Origin: Ruminococcus sp. HUN007
GTDB lineage: Bacteria > Bacillota > Clostridia > Oscillospirales > Ruminococcaceae
Direction: 5' to 3'
Length of the DNA: 64,000 nucleotides
NCBI RefSeq assembly: GCF_000712055.1
Contig: NZ_JOOA01000002.1
Span: forward strand, 744,001 to 808,000
The notes beneath the pieces were generated by a model that did not search any database, was not told the DNA's origin, and worked only from the letters and a program-made list of their open reading frames with translations. Below, in pieces: positions 51,559 through 61,819 of the stretch. The stretch's first letter is position 1, and every line of letters starts with the position of its first letter. A program made the position numbers and the translations under genes.

Positions 51559-54475
51559 TCAGGGAAGTTTCTGTCTGACTGAGAACGAGAAACGTGAACC
51601 AAGGCCGTATACACTTTCAGCCTTCAGCGATGAATCCATCATTTCAAGCAGCCGGTTTGCGACCGGCAGACCGAGGCCAAGACCTTCTGAATTATTTCCG
51701 TTTTCAGTTTCAAAGCGTTCAAAAGCTGAAAACAGTTTGCGCATATTTTCTTCCCTGATACCGCTGCCGGTATCCTTGACGGAAACATTCAGCAAAACGC
51801 TGTCCGGATCATCCGGAACCTTTTCACAACCTGCCGAGAAAGTAACACTTCCCCTTTCGGTGTATCTGACAGCATTCTGCAGGACTGCATCGATTATCTG
51901 CCTCATTCTTTGTCCGTCACCGCGGAGTATTTCCGGAAGTTCAGCATCAGTATCCGCTATAAGAAAGATACCCTTTTTCTCGGCTTCCTTCCTCATTTTG
52001 AAAATTAAATCGCCGATCATATCCTTAAATCTGTAGTCACTATCCTCAAGCCTGATTTTGCCGGCTTCGATCTCGGAGTAGTCAAATATGCCGTTTATAT
52101 ATTCCTGCAGAACTTTTCCTGATTCTCGTACTCCTTCTGCATATTCAAGTGTATCAGGTTCACTGCTGTGATCGAGTATCTTTTTGTTCAGGCTGAGTAC
52201 TGTAACCAGCTGTCTGCCGATCTCATGCGACATGACAGAAAGGAATGACGACTTGGCTTCGCTTGCGGCAAGCGCACGTTCCGACATGTCGATGAGCTCA
52301 TCACGCTTTTTCTTTTCGGCATCGATGTCCTCAACAAGCCAGAGTACATGTACCGGTCTGCCTGACTTCGCACGTTCCGAAACCATGAATCTCATACGCA
52401 CCCATTTGTTTGTGGCAGTATATGCTTCCATCATAACAGTATCGCATTCCAGCAGACGCGTGCTGAGCGTACTCAGATCGACAAAACGCAGTGTCTCGTC
52501 TGCTGACCGCTGATCAGTGAATTTCAGCGTGATCTCGGACAGCAGCTTCTGTGCATTGTCACGTTTGTCGCGAACAAGATTATCAACATTTGAATTGGAT
52601 GACTTTATAACCTCAAAAGTATCACGAAGAATATCGATATCGTATACTGTCATGAACACGTTCGAGATGGACGCCATCTGTGAATTCAGACTCTCAGCGG
52701 TTTCCGAAAGTGCGTCCCTGCGGCGTTTTTCCTCATCGATATTTTCAACAAGCAGAAGCACCTGTTCTGCCATTCCGCCGGCCCCGCGCTTTGATACGAC
52801 AAATCTTGCCCTGAACCATACATTTTCATTGTCCATAAACTCTTCGGTAACACTGTCTTTGATCTTAAGGCGCTCACCAAGAGTTAAAAAATCGGTAAAC
52901 CTGCGCATGCTGTCAGCATAGTTTCTGCCGGTGATTTTGTCCATTACCGTATAAATGACCTGCTGTGCTCCTCCGCTGCTTCCGTCAACTATCTCAGTGA
53001 GCTTGCGTTCATCTGACTTTAACTCACTGAATGTGTCGTTTTTAAGATTAATATCATGTATTGAATAATAGATATTGGCAACGGATGAGATCTGCTCATT
53101 CATCAGCTTTACAGCTTCAAGCGTCATATCGCGTTCACGCTTTTCCCTGTCGATATCCTCAACCATGTACATCGCTCTTGCGACATTTCCGTCAGGTGTC
53201 CTGCCTGAAACTATGTACCTTGCTCTTCTCCAGAGTTTATCCTCATTAAGGAACTCTGTCGTTATGGTGTTGCAGTCCCGCAGGCGTTCATTAAGCTTGC
53301 TGAAATCCACAAAATCAAGAATAATATCACGTGTGGTCTCATCAGAAAACTTTGTCATTATCTCGCGTATCTTTTCCTGACAGCTGTCATGTACTTCGCT
53401 TATGACAGGATATGCCTGAGTCTTGTTATTTCTTATTTCACTGAAAGTATCATCGATGAAATTGATCTCGTGAAGCGAAATGTAGATATCTGCAGTCGAG
53501 GAAAGCTGTGAATCCAGACGGGCCGCGATCATGCTTCTTCTGCTGGCTCTTGCCATCATGATTCCGACTGTCACGACTATTGCGATTATCGTCAGAACTG
53601 TAAAAATGAATATCGTAAGGATGGCCCGAAGATCTCTTGTGGCATCACCGGCCGATATACAGTACCAGCCGTTTTTCATCACATTGCAGTATACGATATT
53701 GTGCCGGCCGTTGTACATGATATCAAAATGCTCCCTGCCGGTAAGCATTTTTTCGCCGACTATTGCCGCTCCGAACGAACCGTCATCTATACTGTAGTTT
53801 TTTCCGATTTCTCCTTTTTCAGAATTTGCAACAACGGTATTGTTTCTGTCAAGTACGAAAAGCATATCCGTAATTCCGGATCTTACTGTTTCTTCTGTAA
53901 TATGCTGCAGTTCGTCAAGTGTTATGTCAAAAGCGACAACGCTTTCCCCGTCAGACAGCATCTTGGCAAGTGTTATCATGACAGTACCGGTCTTGACGTC
54001 AGTATAAGGATCAACTATGGTTATCTCGCCGCCTGCTGCCATGGCGGTCTTATACCACGGCCTTGACTGAGCTACGAAACCTGGTTCAGGCACCCAGCCG
54101 GATCCGTTAAGGAATTCACCGTTTATAAGGCCGTAAATACCGTTGCTCTTCTTGTCTATCGCTGCTTCGATACCATCTGACTGATCGGTAAGATACTCCA
54201 GTATGTCTCCTGCCGATCTGCCGTCATTTATCATTTTGTCAAGCGTATATGATGTCAGCTCAATGGTATCATAGCTTATGGAAAGATAGCTGTTCATTTC
54301 ACTGACAGCCTTTACAGATGCCATTTCACCGTTTCTGACCATCAGTTCACGTTTTTCCTGATAGATCTGCCTGTAATAGAAAAGCACTATACCGACAAAG
54401 AAAACTGTCAGTGTTAAACTTATCAGAATGCTTCCTGAAACAGAATATCCCTTGTTTCCGTTTTTTTTCCCTCAT
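51559..54475 (-). CDS. Cache-domain histidine kinase with three repeated PAS-like modules; N-terminus out of frame
   Basis: The kinase has an N-terminal membrane segment, an extracellular Cache domain (WVPEPGFVAQSRPWYKTAM), a second membrane segment (about residue 300), three tandem sensory modules of about 130 residues each (signature WxRxRFVVS and EDIDxEKxxRD), a HisKA region (MSHEIGRQLV, His kept but the usual RTP changed) and a HATPase (GLGLGLPVANRL). The natural start is ATG 54475 (GAGGGTG upstream), but an A8 run (plus 54461-54468) puts it out of frame; seven As give a 971-residue protein with the membrane segment. As sequenced, the open frame begins only near 54387. It has no receiver of its own. 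Confidence 0.85.
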
Positions 54476-54495
54476 ATCATATCACCCTCTGTCCA

Positions 54496-54942
54496 TCAGG
54501 CTTCGATATTCATCCAGCGACCGCTTTCAAAAAAATGATCGATACTCGCCAGCATTCCCTGACGTTTCACAGACTTGAGCATATATCCCTGAGGTCTGAG
54601 TTTCAGGCAGTCCATAACACTGTCTCTGTCTGAATGACCGGTAAGAAAAACTACCGGTATGTTTGCAGTCTGTTCATCCGTTCTCAGTGCTTCAAGTACT
54701 TCCGGTCCGTTCATACCCGGCATTTCAAGATCAAGCAGGATAAGGTCCGGACGTTCGTTGTATGCCGCAGGAACCGCTTCCGGACCGTTTCTTACAGCAA
54801 TTACATGATAGCGGTCTTTCAGCCAGTCACTTACTATCTTAAGAAACATTATATCATCGTCACATATGAGAATGTGATTTTTGTCATGTATGAACTGTTC
54901 TTCCCTGACATCCGTTTTAGCTTCATTCACTGTGCCGCTCAT
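54496..54942 (-). CDS. Stand-alone receiver-domain protein
   Basis: The 148-residue single-domain response regulator has acidic pocket DDD (HILICDDDIM), phosphoacceptor Asp in LILLDLEMP, Thr in FLTGHS and Lys in MLKSVK. It has no output domain, so it acts as a phosphate shuttle or by protein contact. Its start overlaps the stop of the upstream hybrid kinase by ATGA, and the next kinase starts 20 bases after its end. Confidence 0.92.
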   Translation of the reverse strand: MSGTVNEAKTDVREEQFIHDKNHILICDDDIMFLKIVSDWLKDRYHVIAVRNGPEAVPAAYNERPDLILLDLEMPGMNGPEVLEALRTDEQTANIPVVFLTGHSDRDSVMDCLKLRPQGYMLKSVKRQGMLASIDHFFESGRWMNIEA

Positions 54943-57860
54943 AATAATACCCCTTTCAGTTTCTGACCAAGTTTTCTGCTTCTCTCCGTCAGTTCCCCTG
55001 CGTTTTTATCAAGCTTTTCCATGTCTCCGTTTCTGCCTGCGCTTTCGAGTTCCGCTGCGAGATCTCCGAGTCCGGAAGCGCCGATTATACGTGAAGTACT
55101 TTTCAGTGCGTGTATTCTGATAACCGCATTCTCCGCATCACCGTTTTTCAGGTACTCATCGATGCTGTCTGCATATTCATCGACCATTTCCGCATATATC
55201 TTCAGCGTTTCAAGATACGAATTCTCATCTCCGCAGTTTTCAACACCGGCAGATATATTCAGTTCCTTTATCTTTCTTATGCTTCCGGGAATAACGGAAA
55301 CCTGCCTTTCGCTTTCCCTCTTCTCAGCTTCAGACGGATCCGTTATGATCACTTTTTTCCCAGGAAGCCTGTCAGCCAGAAGTATCTCCAGAAGTTCCGG
55401 ATCAACTGGTTTTGTAAGATATTCGTCGAATCCGGCTTCGATATACTTTTCCTTTGCTCCTGATATCGCATTGGCTGTCAGACACACCGCAGGTGTACCT
55501 GCGTTTATGCCACCCGGATCGGAGCGTATTCTCCTCAGCGTTTCGATCCCGTCCATATCAGGCATCATGTGATCAAGGAAAATAATATCATATTTCTTTG
55601 CAGACGCAAGCTTCAGACATTCAGCTCCGCTCTCTGCAGTATCTATCTTTACTTTCGTTCTTTTAAGAAGGTTTCTGAATACCATAAGATTCACCGGCGT
55701 GTCATCTGCAGCAAGTACGCATGCATCAGGTGCACGGAACATCTCATAATATCTTTTTCTGCTTCCCGGCAGTTTTGTGTCTTTTGCATTACAGTCACCC
55801 ACAGGTTCACGGTCTGTGACTTTCTGCTTCAGTTCAAACCAGAACCTTGAGCCGAGTCCGTAAATACTGTCAACTCTGAGAGATGAACCCATAAGTCCGA
55901 GAAGCTTTTCCGTAATGCTTATTCCAAGGCCGGTTCCCTCGATGTTCCGGTTATGATCCTCATCGATACGTTCAAACTCTGAAAACAGTCTGCGCATATC
56001 CTCCGGCTTTATTCCTATGCCGGAATCCCTTACTGAAATGATGAGAACTATCTTTTCAGGATCATCATTATCATTACGGTATCTGATACTCAGCTCTATG
56101 CTTCCTTTTTCCGTGTACTTTACTGCGTTGGTCAGAAGATTGGTTATTATCTGTCTGATACGTGATCCGTCACCGAAAAGATTCCTCGGTATGTCAGGAC
56201 TGACGTCGAGAACAAAGTGAAGTGCTTTTTCCTCCGCCTTTATCTGAATCATATTCACAATATCGTTTATAAGAACGGACAGATCATACTTTGATTCCGT
56301 TATACTCATCTTGCCCGCCTCGATCTTTGAAAAATCGAGTATGTCATTTATAAGACTGAGCAGTGCAGTTCCGGCAGCACGTATATTTTCGGAATATCCG
56401 AGAATGTTTTCATCATCACATTCGCGGAGTATCATTTCATTCATACCCAGCACCGCACTGATCGGGGTACGGATCTCGTGGGACATGTTCGAAAGGAATG
56501 ATGACTTGGCCTCACTTGCGGCGAATGCCCGCTCCGACAAGTCGATAAGCTTGTCACGTTCCTTCTTTTCACCGTCAATATCTTCCGAAAGCCAGAGGAC
56601 GCGCTTGAGCCTGCCGTTTTCGTCACGTCTTGAAGCAACGAATCTTCCTCTTCTCCACTGACCGTTTCTGTGCATGTATTCGATAGTCATCGTCTTGATA
56701 CCGAACATGCGCTGTTCAAGGGTGTCAAGATCGGTAAATCTTAATACATTATCAGTAAAAGCCTCATCAGTTATACTTTTCATTACTCTTTGCAGAGTTG
56801 CACGGGCGTGGTCATGAGCTCCTCCGACGAGTTCGCTCACCGCTCTGCTGTCGGACTTCAGCTCAGTAAACGTGTCATTTTCAAGATCGATGTCATGAGC
56901 AGTCTGATAAATATCCGCAATGGATGAAATACGGTAGTTGAGCGTTTCTGCCGTTTCAGCGAGTTCGTCACGCTTCCTCTTTTCCTCGTCGATACCTTCG
57001 ATGAGCCACATTACGTGTGCCGGCGTGCCGTCTTCATTTCGTTTTGAAACAACGAATCTTGCACGTCCCCAGACACCCTTGAAGCTTAAAAACTCCTGCG
57101 TTATCGTGTTTCTGTTTCTAAGACGCTCGTTCAGTGTGGAAAAGTCAACGAATTCAAGCATCGCACTTCGGGTTGTATCATCTGCGAGCTGTTTCATTAC
57201 GGCATACATTGTTTCCTGTGCATTGACATTATCGGCATAAGCCAGTTCCGAAACATCATTTGTATTTGTTTTTATCTCAGTAAACGAATCATTTTCAAGA
57301 TCGATGTCATGCATGGTAAAATAGATGTTCGCCACTGATGCCATCTGACTGTTCAGCTTTCTGAGCGCTTCAAGTGTCAGATCACGGTTTCTCTTTTCCT
57401 CATCGATGTCCTCGATAAGATACATCGCTCTGGCAACTCTGCCGTCAGGCATTCTTTCCGAAACTATGTACCTTGCTCTCCTCCACTTTTTTTCAGCATT
57501 GAGGAACTCTGTCGTGATGGTGTTACGGTCCTTGAGCCGGACGTTCAGCTTACTGAAATCAACAAAGTCAAGCACACTTTCACGCGTGGATTCATCGGAG
57601 AACTTCTCCATTACAGCACGTATCATCTGCTGGCAGTCCGAACGCGTATCGCCTATCATATCGACTGCTTCAGACTTGTTGTTACGTACTTCAATAAACG
57701 TATCGTCTATAAAATTGATCTCGTGAAGAGAAATATATATATCAGCCGTTGACGAAAGCTGATTGCTGATGCGCTGCGTTACCTCATTTCTTCTGTACAG
57801 TACGACCGCAGCAGCTGCTGTCACTGAAACTGACAGGATGACCATGATAAATACAAGCAT
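54939..57860 (-). CDS. Hybrid histidine kinase with three repeated PAS-like modules, receiver and Hpt
   Basis: The 973-residue protein has one N-terminal membrane segment (about 1-22), three tandem sensory modules (about 30-420; each starts near ADIYxSxHDIDxENDTFTE and ends EDIDxEKxxRD), a HisKA domain (SNMSHEIRTPISAV), a HATPase (GTGLGISITEKL), a receiver (IIFLDHMMPDMDG) and an Hpt domain (RIHALKSTSRIIGA). It lacks an extracellular domain, so it probably senses intracellular signals or the Cache proteins next to it. The start overlaps the GGDEF gene stop (TAATG), with GGAGGG upstream. Confidence 0.93.
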   Translation of the reverse strand: MLVFIMVILSVSVTAAAAVVLYRRNEVTQRISNQLSSTADIYISLHEINFIDDTFIEVRNNKSEAVDMIGDTRSDCQQMIRAVMEKFSDESTRESVLDFVDFSKLNVRLKDRNTITTEFLNAEKKWRRARYIVSERMPDGRVARAMYLIEDIDEEKRNRDLTLEALRKLNSQMASVANIYFTMHDIDLENDSFTEIKTNTNDVSELAYADNVNAQETMYAVMKQLADDTTRSAMLEFVDFSTLNERLRNRNTITQEFLSFKGVWGRARFVVSKRNEDGTPAHVMWLIEGIDEEKRKRDELAETAETLNYRISSIADIYQTAHDIDLENDTFTELKSDSRAVSELVGGAHDHARATLQRVMKSITDEAFTDNVLRFTDLDTLEQRMFGIKTMTIEYMHRNGQWRRGRFVASRRDENGRLKRVLWLSEDIDGEKKERDKLIDLSERAFAASEAKSSFLSNMSHEIRTPISAVLGMNEMILRECDDENILGYSENIRAAGTALLSLINDILDFSKIEAGKMSITESKYDLSVLINDIVNMIQIKAEEKALHFVLDVSPDIPRNLFGDGSRIRQIITNLLTNAVKYTEKGSIELSIRYRNDNDDPEKIVLIISVRDSGIGIKPEDMRRLFSEFERIDEDHNRNIEGTGLGISITEKLLGLMGSSLRVDSIYGLGSRFWFELKQKVTDREPVGDCNAKDTKLPGSRKRYYEMFRAPDACVLAADDTPVNLMVFRNLLKRTKVKIDTAESGAECLKLASAKKYDIIFLDHMMPDMDGIETLRRIRSDPGGINAGTPAVCLTANAISGAKEKYIEAGFDEYLTKPVDPELLEILLADRLPGKKVIITDPSEAEKRESERQVSVIPGSIRKIKELNISAGVENCGDENSYLETLKIYAEMVDEYADSIDEYLKNGDAENAVIRIHALKSTSRIIGASGLGDLAAELESAGRNGDMEKLDKNAGELTERSRKLGQKLKGVLL

Positions 57861-59272
57861 TACGATCCCTCCTGTCTCCTGCGGCGGTCACCGTGAGTCC
57901 TGTAGTAGGCCGCCTTGTCCTGATACATCATATGATCAGCACGTCTGAAAACATCCTGGTAATCGGAATCGATACCCGGGCGGAAAATGGCATATCCTCT
58001 TGATACTGCAAAAGTCTGACCGTACGGCTTCTCTTTGGCATTTTCAGCAGCAATATGATAATCGAATCTGGAAATGGAGGTCTGTATCTCATCCTCGGAA
58101 AGTGAGTTTATTATTGCAATGAACTCATCGCCGCCGACACGGTAGACCCTGTCGCATCCGTACACTGCAATAAGTATGTCCGCTGCATCCTTAAGAAGCA
58201 TATCGCCGTATGCGTGGCCGAGACTGTCATTGACTTTTTTCAGTCCGTTCACGTCGAAAATGACAACGGTAAATGCTGCGCTGCCTTTTTTTATCCTGAG
58301 ACTGATCTCACGCTCACGTTCAATGTATGCCGACTTGTTGCGCACTCCGGTCATACTGTCAGTGAATGCCTGACGGCGCACACTTGCAAGAAGTGAATAG
58401 AGATCGTCCTGAAGTATTATTATCCTGTGCTGGATCGCTTCGATATCATCCTGTGCAGTATAATTGTCTTCAGTTTCAAATACTGACGGGTCATCTCCGG
58501 ATCCCGACATATTACGTACTTCAGTCATAAGTCTGGTAAAATTATCAGCAAGTCCGACAAGCTGACTGTTTACCCTGCTTATTCTTTTGCGGGTATTGCT
58601 CGTGAACATGATGACAAGTGCAACACCTACCGCAAGTGAAACTGTAACTATAAGAACAGTTGTCCACAGGAAGCGGTTCACATATGAATCGTACCAGGTT
58701 TTGTCGAAATCCACTGCGATTATTCCGGCTACATTTCCTTCCGAATCAAAGACAGGACTGTAGGCGCTGTAGAATGACCCCCATTCGTCACTGTACGACA
58801 CCATATCAGCCGCAGCTTTTCCGCGGCTTGCACTGAAAAGAGCTTCGGTAAATACTACGGGAGCTCCGAATTCACCCGGATCAACCGGAGTAGGGTCAAT
58901 ACCGAAAACAAAATTCTTATTTCCCTTGTCCTGTATGCAGTAGATATATTCCAGTTCAATATTATCCTGAAAATGTGTCAGCACTTCCATTATCTGTTCA
59001 TACTCAGGTGTTCCGGCATCTTCCGCTGTAATATTTTTCAGAATATCACCGTCGATCATGTCAGCAGCAGTATTGGTGATATCAAGCATTCGTGCTGATA
59101 TCAGAGTCTTCATCGCTTCGCCTGATTTTTCGGAAAGAAACAGTCCGAGCAGAATATTTACAAGCATCATGAGCGTGGCTGCAAAAACATATTTCCAGGT
59201 AGTTATGCTTTTCCGACGCTTCTCCGGTTTTTTTCTTACCGTCTGTTTGTTTTTATTAATTACCCCATTCAT
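57860..59272 (-). CDS. Membrane Cache-like sensor diguanylate cyclase
   Basis: The 470-residue protein has a membrane segment (about 26-47), an extracellular sensor domain (50-195; DPTPVDPGEFG, YSAYSPVFDSEGNVAGIIAVD), a second membrane segment (about 205-228), a linker and a GGDEF domain (about 300-460) with an intact RVGGDEF. It should make cyclic di-GMP in response to an extracellular ligand. It heads the four-gene signalling operon. Confidence 0.93.
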   Translation of the reverse strand: MNGVINKNKQTVRKKPEKRRKSITTWKYVFAATLMMLVNILLGLFLSEKSGEAMKTLISARMLDITNTAADMIDGDILKNITAEDAGTPEYEQIMEVLTHFQDNIELEYIYCIQDKGNKNFVFGIDPTPVDPGEFGAPVVFTEALFSASRGKAAADMVSYSDEWGSFYSAYSPVFDSEGNVAGIIAVDFDKTWYDSYVNRFLWTTVLIVTVSLAVGVALVIMFTSNTRKRISRVNSQLVGLADNFTRLMTEVRNMSGSGDDPSVFETEDNYTAQDDIEAIQHRIIILQDDLYSLLASVRRQAFTDSMTGVRNKSAYIEREREISLRIKKGSAAFTVVIFDVNGLKKVNDSLGHAYGDMLLKDAADILIAVYGCDRVYRVGGDEFIAIINSLSEDEIQTSISRFDYHIAAENAKEKPYGQTFAVSRGYAIFRPGIDSDYQDVFRRADHMMYQDKAAYYRTHGDRRRRQEGS

Positions 59273-59350
59273 CTCTATACCTCATATATCTGACTTCAAC
59301 GTAAAAGTTCAAGGCAGATTGCTGTAATATCGAAACAAAAAATTTACTTT

Positions 59351-59379
59351 ATTATAGCACATTTCGGTCAAAAGTGCAA
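59351..59379 (-). promoter_or_regulatory. Promoter of the four-gene signalling operon
   Basis: On the minus strand TTGCAC (59374-59379), a 17-bp spacer ending TGC, and TATAAT (59351-59356). Confidence 0.75.
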
Positions 59380-59389
59380 CATTTTCTGT

Positions 59390-59866
59390 TCAGACTATGA
59401 TATCGGCTGTTTTTATTCCCGCAACCCCCATAAGATCAGCAGGACTCAGCTCTATCTGGGCTCCGACTCTGCCGGCACTTACGAAGATCTTTTCAAATGA
59501 AGGTGCCGTTTCATGTATAAAGGTCGCAAACTGCTTTTTCATTCCTACAGGTGAACATCCTCCGTGAACATATCCGGTAAGCGGAAGAAGATCCTTCTGC
59601 TTAAGCATGCTTATCGCCTTTTCGCCCGCCGCCTTTGCAGCTTTTTTCAGATCAAGCTCCTCCTTTACCGGAACAACGAAAACATAATAAGTACCGCTCT
59701 TCGCCTGAGTAACAAGTGTCTTGAACACTTTTTCCGGATCCTCACCGAGAATACCGGCTATCTGTTCGCCCGTCAGTGTCGGATCTGCTTCGTAGGTATG
59801 ACTCTGATATTCTATTTTCTTACCGTCAAGTATTCTCATGACATTTGTTTTTTCTTCTTTTTTCAT
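59390..59866 (-). CDS. ybaK: YbaK-type Cys-tRNA(Pro) deacylase
   Basis: A 158-residue editing protein of the YbaK/EbsC family, which hydrolyses Cys mis-attached to tRNA-Pro. Conserved segments are FKTLVTQ, YYVFVVPV, LDLKKAAKA with the catalytic Lys region, and GYVHGGCSPVGMKK. The length is typical. GAGGAG precedes the ATG. It lies 90 bases after the metallopeptidase-VWA gene and may be read from the same message. Confidence 0.92.
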   Translation of the reverse strand: MKKEEKTNVMRILDGKKIEYQSHTYEADPTLTGEQIAGILGEDPEKVFKTLVTQAKSGTYYVFVVPVKEELDLKKAAKAAGEKAISMLKQKDLLPLTGYVHGGCSPVGMKKQFATFIHETAPSFEKIFVSAGRVGAQIELSPADLMGVAGIKTADIIV

Positions 59867-59956
59867 ATGGTATACTCCTCTGTAATGTATTCAGCGTTTT
59901 ATTTCGCTTTTCAGATCCGCAGACCGGATGATGTATGTTTTAAGTTACTGATACTG

Positions 59957-61813
59957 TCATCTCCTGCTGAAGTAAAACACCTTTCCCTGCGCTCTGAACG
60001 GAAGTGAATATCCCCTCGGAAGCATGAATGCGTGTTCGTGGTGCACGGTCAGATCTTTTTCTATCATTCCGTCAGTGATTATCAGTATTGGTCCGTCATT
60101 CGGAAAATCCTTATCGCGTTCGAGAAGATCAACGGCAGGCTGAATAACTGTTCCGCCGCGGCCTTTTACCTCGACTGTTCCTGCTAAGTCATCCGGACGG
60201 ATCCAGCCGGCATCATATGCGGTGGCATCACAGAACACGACTCTTACAAGCGGAACTTCCCTTTCAACCGAATAGCTTACGACCGCACCGAGTGCAAGAC
60301 CGATATCTTCCGGCGACATTGAACCCGACGTGTCGATAATTACGCCGTAAGTACGGCTGTGTTCCGGTATCTCTTCGGTGACATAACTCGGCCGCGGAAT
60401 GTCCGGAGTACTGCTCTGCCTTCTGCTCGGGCGGGCGTATGTTCTCTTTTTTCCCACCGGTTCAAAGTGGTCTTCAAACCACTTTGCCAGCTCAACATCC
60501 CATGGTATCGGCGGCTCTGACAGTGCGCGTATCTCCTCGATGAGTCCTGCAGGAATGTAACCGCGTCCCTTTTCGGTATGATATTCAAGGCCTGATCTTA
60601 ATGCACTGCGGCAGAAATCATCAAGCGTTACCGGTTTATATTTGGATTCGGCATAGCCTTTATCAAGTATGTCACATTTGCTGTTTCCGCGGAACGTCTG
60701 ATATTTCGAGCTTCGGCGTATGTCACTTACAATGATATCGTATATCTCTTCAGCCGAGCATCCTTTAAGTGTTTCATCGTAAAGGCCGCCGTTTACCGGC
60801 ATTTTTCCGATCTGCATTTCATGAAGCCAGCCATTGATGACGAAGTCGCACGCCACGTTCCAGAGGTACGGGTCACGTCCCTCGCAGCGCTCGTGATGCA
60901 TAAGTCCGGCGTGCAGATATTCATGAGCCAGAACGAATTTCCATTCCTCACTGTCAAGTCCGGCTGCTGTGTTTACATATATCTCGCGTTCAGTGACATT
61001 TATTGCAGCAACGCCTATGTCAGCGTTCATGGGTGCAGCACTTCCGAATCCGACTTCGGTTATCCTGAATGCTGACGCAAGTGCACCGAGCAGCGGATAA
61101 TGTGCAATGAACCACTCAGCCGCTTTTTCCTGAACGGTCTTTTTCCGGTTATCGGTTTTTCCTCCGGCTTCATCGATGACTGAGCGGACTGAATCGGCCA
61201 GTGCAAAAGCAAACTCGGCAGCATAGCTGTGGTTCCTTCGCCAAAAACTGGCTGAGATCCCGTTCCAGAACATATCTTTACCGTGTGCTGCCGTACTGAA
61301 GATAAACGGACGTTCCGAATCTTCTTTACCGCACAGCAGATCATAGATCTTACGTTCATCTGAAGCGGTGAGTTCCTGCGGCGGCGGATCTGCACCCGGA
61401 AATTTTATATCTGCAAGAAATTTTGCTATGTAAATATCACATGCGGTATTCCATCTTTCACGGTCACAGTGCACGGTCCACTTTTTACTGCCGTCTTTCT
61501 GTTCCTCGTAAAAGCCCGGCATTTTCTCGCTTTCAAAGTGTCCGAAACAAAGATGGAGCATGCAGTGAGCAATTATATATGCCCACTGACCCGGTGTACG
61601 GCTTTCATCGGGGTTCAGCAGAATGTCGCCGCTTTCACATGTAAGTGCGGCAGTTTCCTTGTTAAGCTTTCCTTTCAGATACTTTCCACGGTTTGCGATA
61701 TTAAGGCCGATATCCAGCTTTCCGAAAAGCCTGTGATCTTTTATGATATCCATACCGGCATAAAGGTTCTGCTCGTTCTGAGTGAGTTTGTCATCAGCCT
61801 TTTTCTTAGCCAT
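59957..61813 (-). CDS. VWA-like protein with DUF2201-type metallopeptidase N-terminus
   Basis: The 618-residue protein has two tandem metallopeptidase-like repeats followed by a VWA-like domain (about 470-618) with IDTSGSMSPED and IITDGMIE. The second repeat has a full HExxH (AHEYLHAGLMHHE, then WNVACDFVINGWL). The first copies the layout (AHCMLHLCFGHFE, then WNTACDIYIAKFL) but has Cys in place of the Glu, so it should be inactive. It is coupled to a MoxR-type ATPase 6 bases upstream, the usual chaperone-like partner. Confidence 0.9.
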   Translation of the reverse strand: MAKKKADDKLTQNEQNLYAGMDIIKDHRLFGKLDIGLNIANRGKYLKGKLNKETAALTCESGDILLNPDESRTPGQWAYIIAHCMLHLCFGHFESEKMPGFYEEQKDGSKKWTVHCDRERWNTACDIYIAKFLADIKFPGADPPPQELTASDERKIYDLLCGKEDSERPFIFSTAAHGKDMFWNGISASFWRRNHSYAAEFAFALADSVRSVIDEAGGKTDNRKKTVQEKAAEWFIAHYPLLGALASAFRITEVGFGSAAPMNADIGVAAINVTEREIYVNTAAGLDSEEWKFVLAHEYLHAGLMHHERCEGRDPYLWNVACDFVINGWLHEMQIGKMPVNGGLYDETLKGCSAEEIYDIIVSDIRRSSKYQTFRGNSKCDILDKGYAESKYKPVTLDDFCRSALRSGLEYHTEKGRGYIPAGLIEEIRALSEPPIPWDVELAKWFEDHFEPVGKKRTYARPSRRQSSTPDIPRPSYVTEEIPEHSRTYGVIIDTSGSMSPEDIGLALGAVVSYSVEREVPLVRVVFCDATAYDAGWIRPDDLAGTVEVKGRGGTVIQPAVDLLERDKDFPNDGPILIITDGMIEKDLTVHHEHAFMLPRGYSLPFRAQGKVFYFSRR

Positions 61814-61819
61814 TGATCA

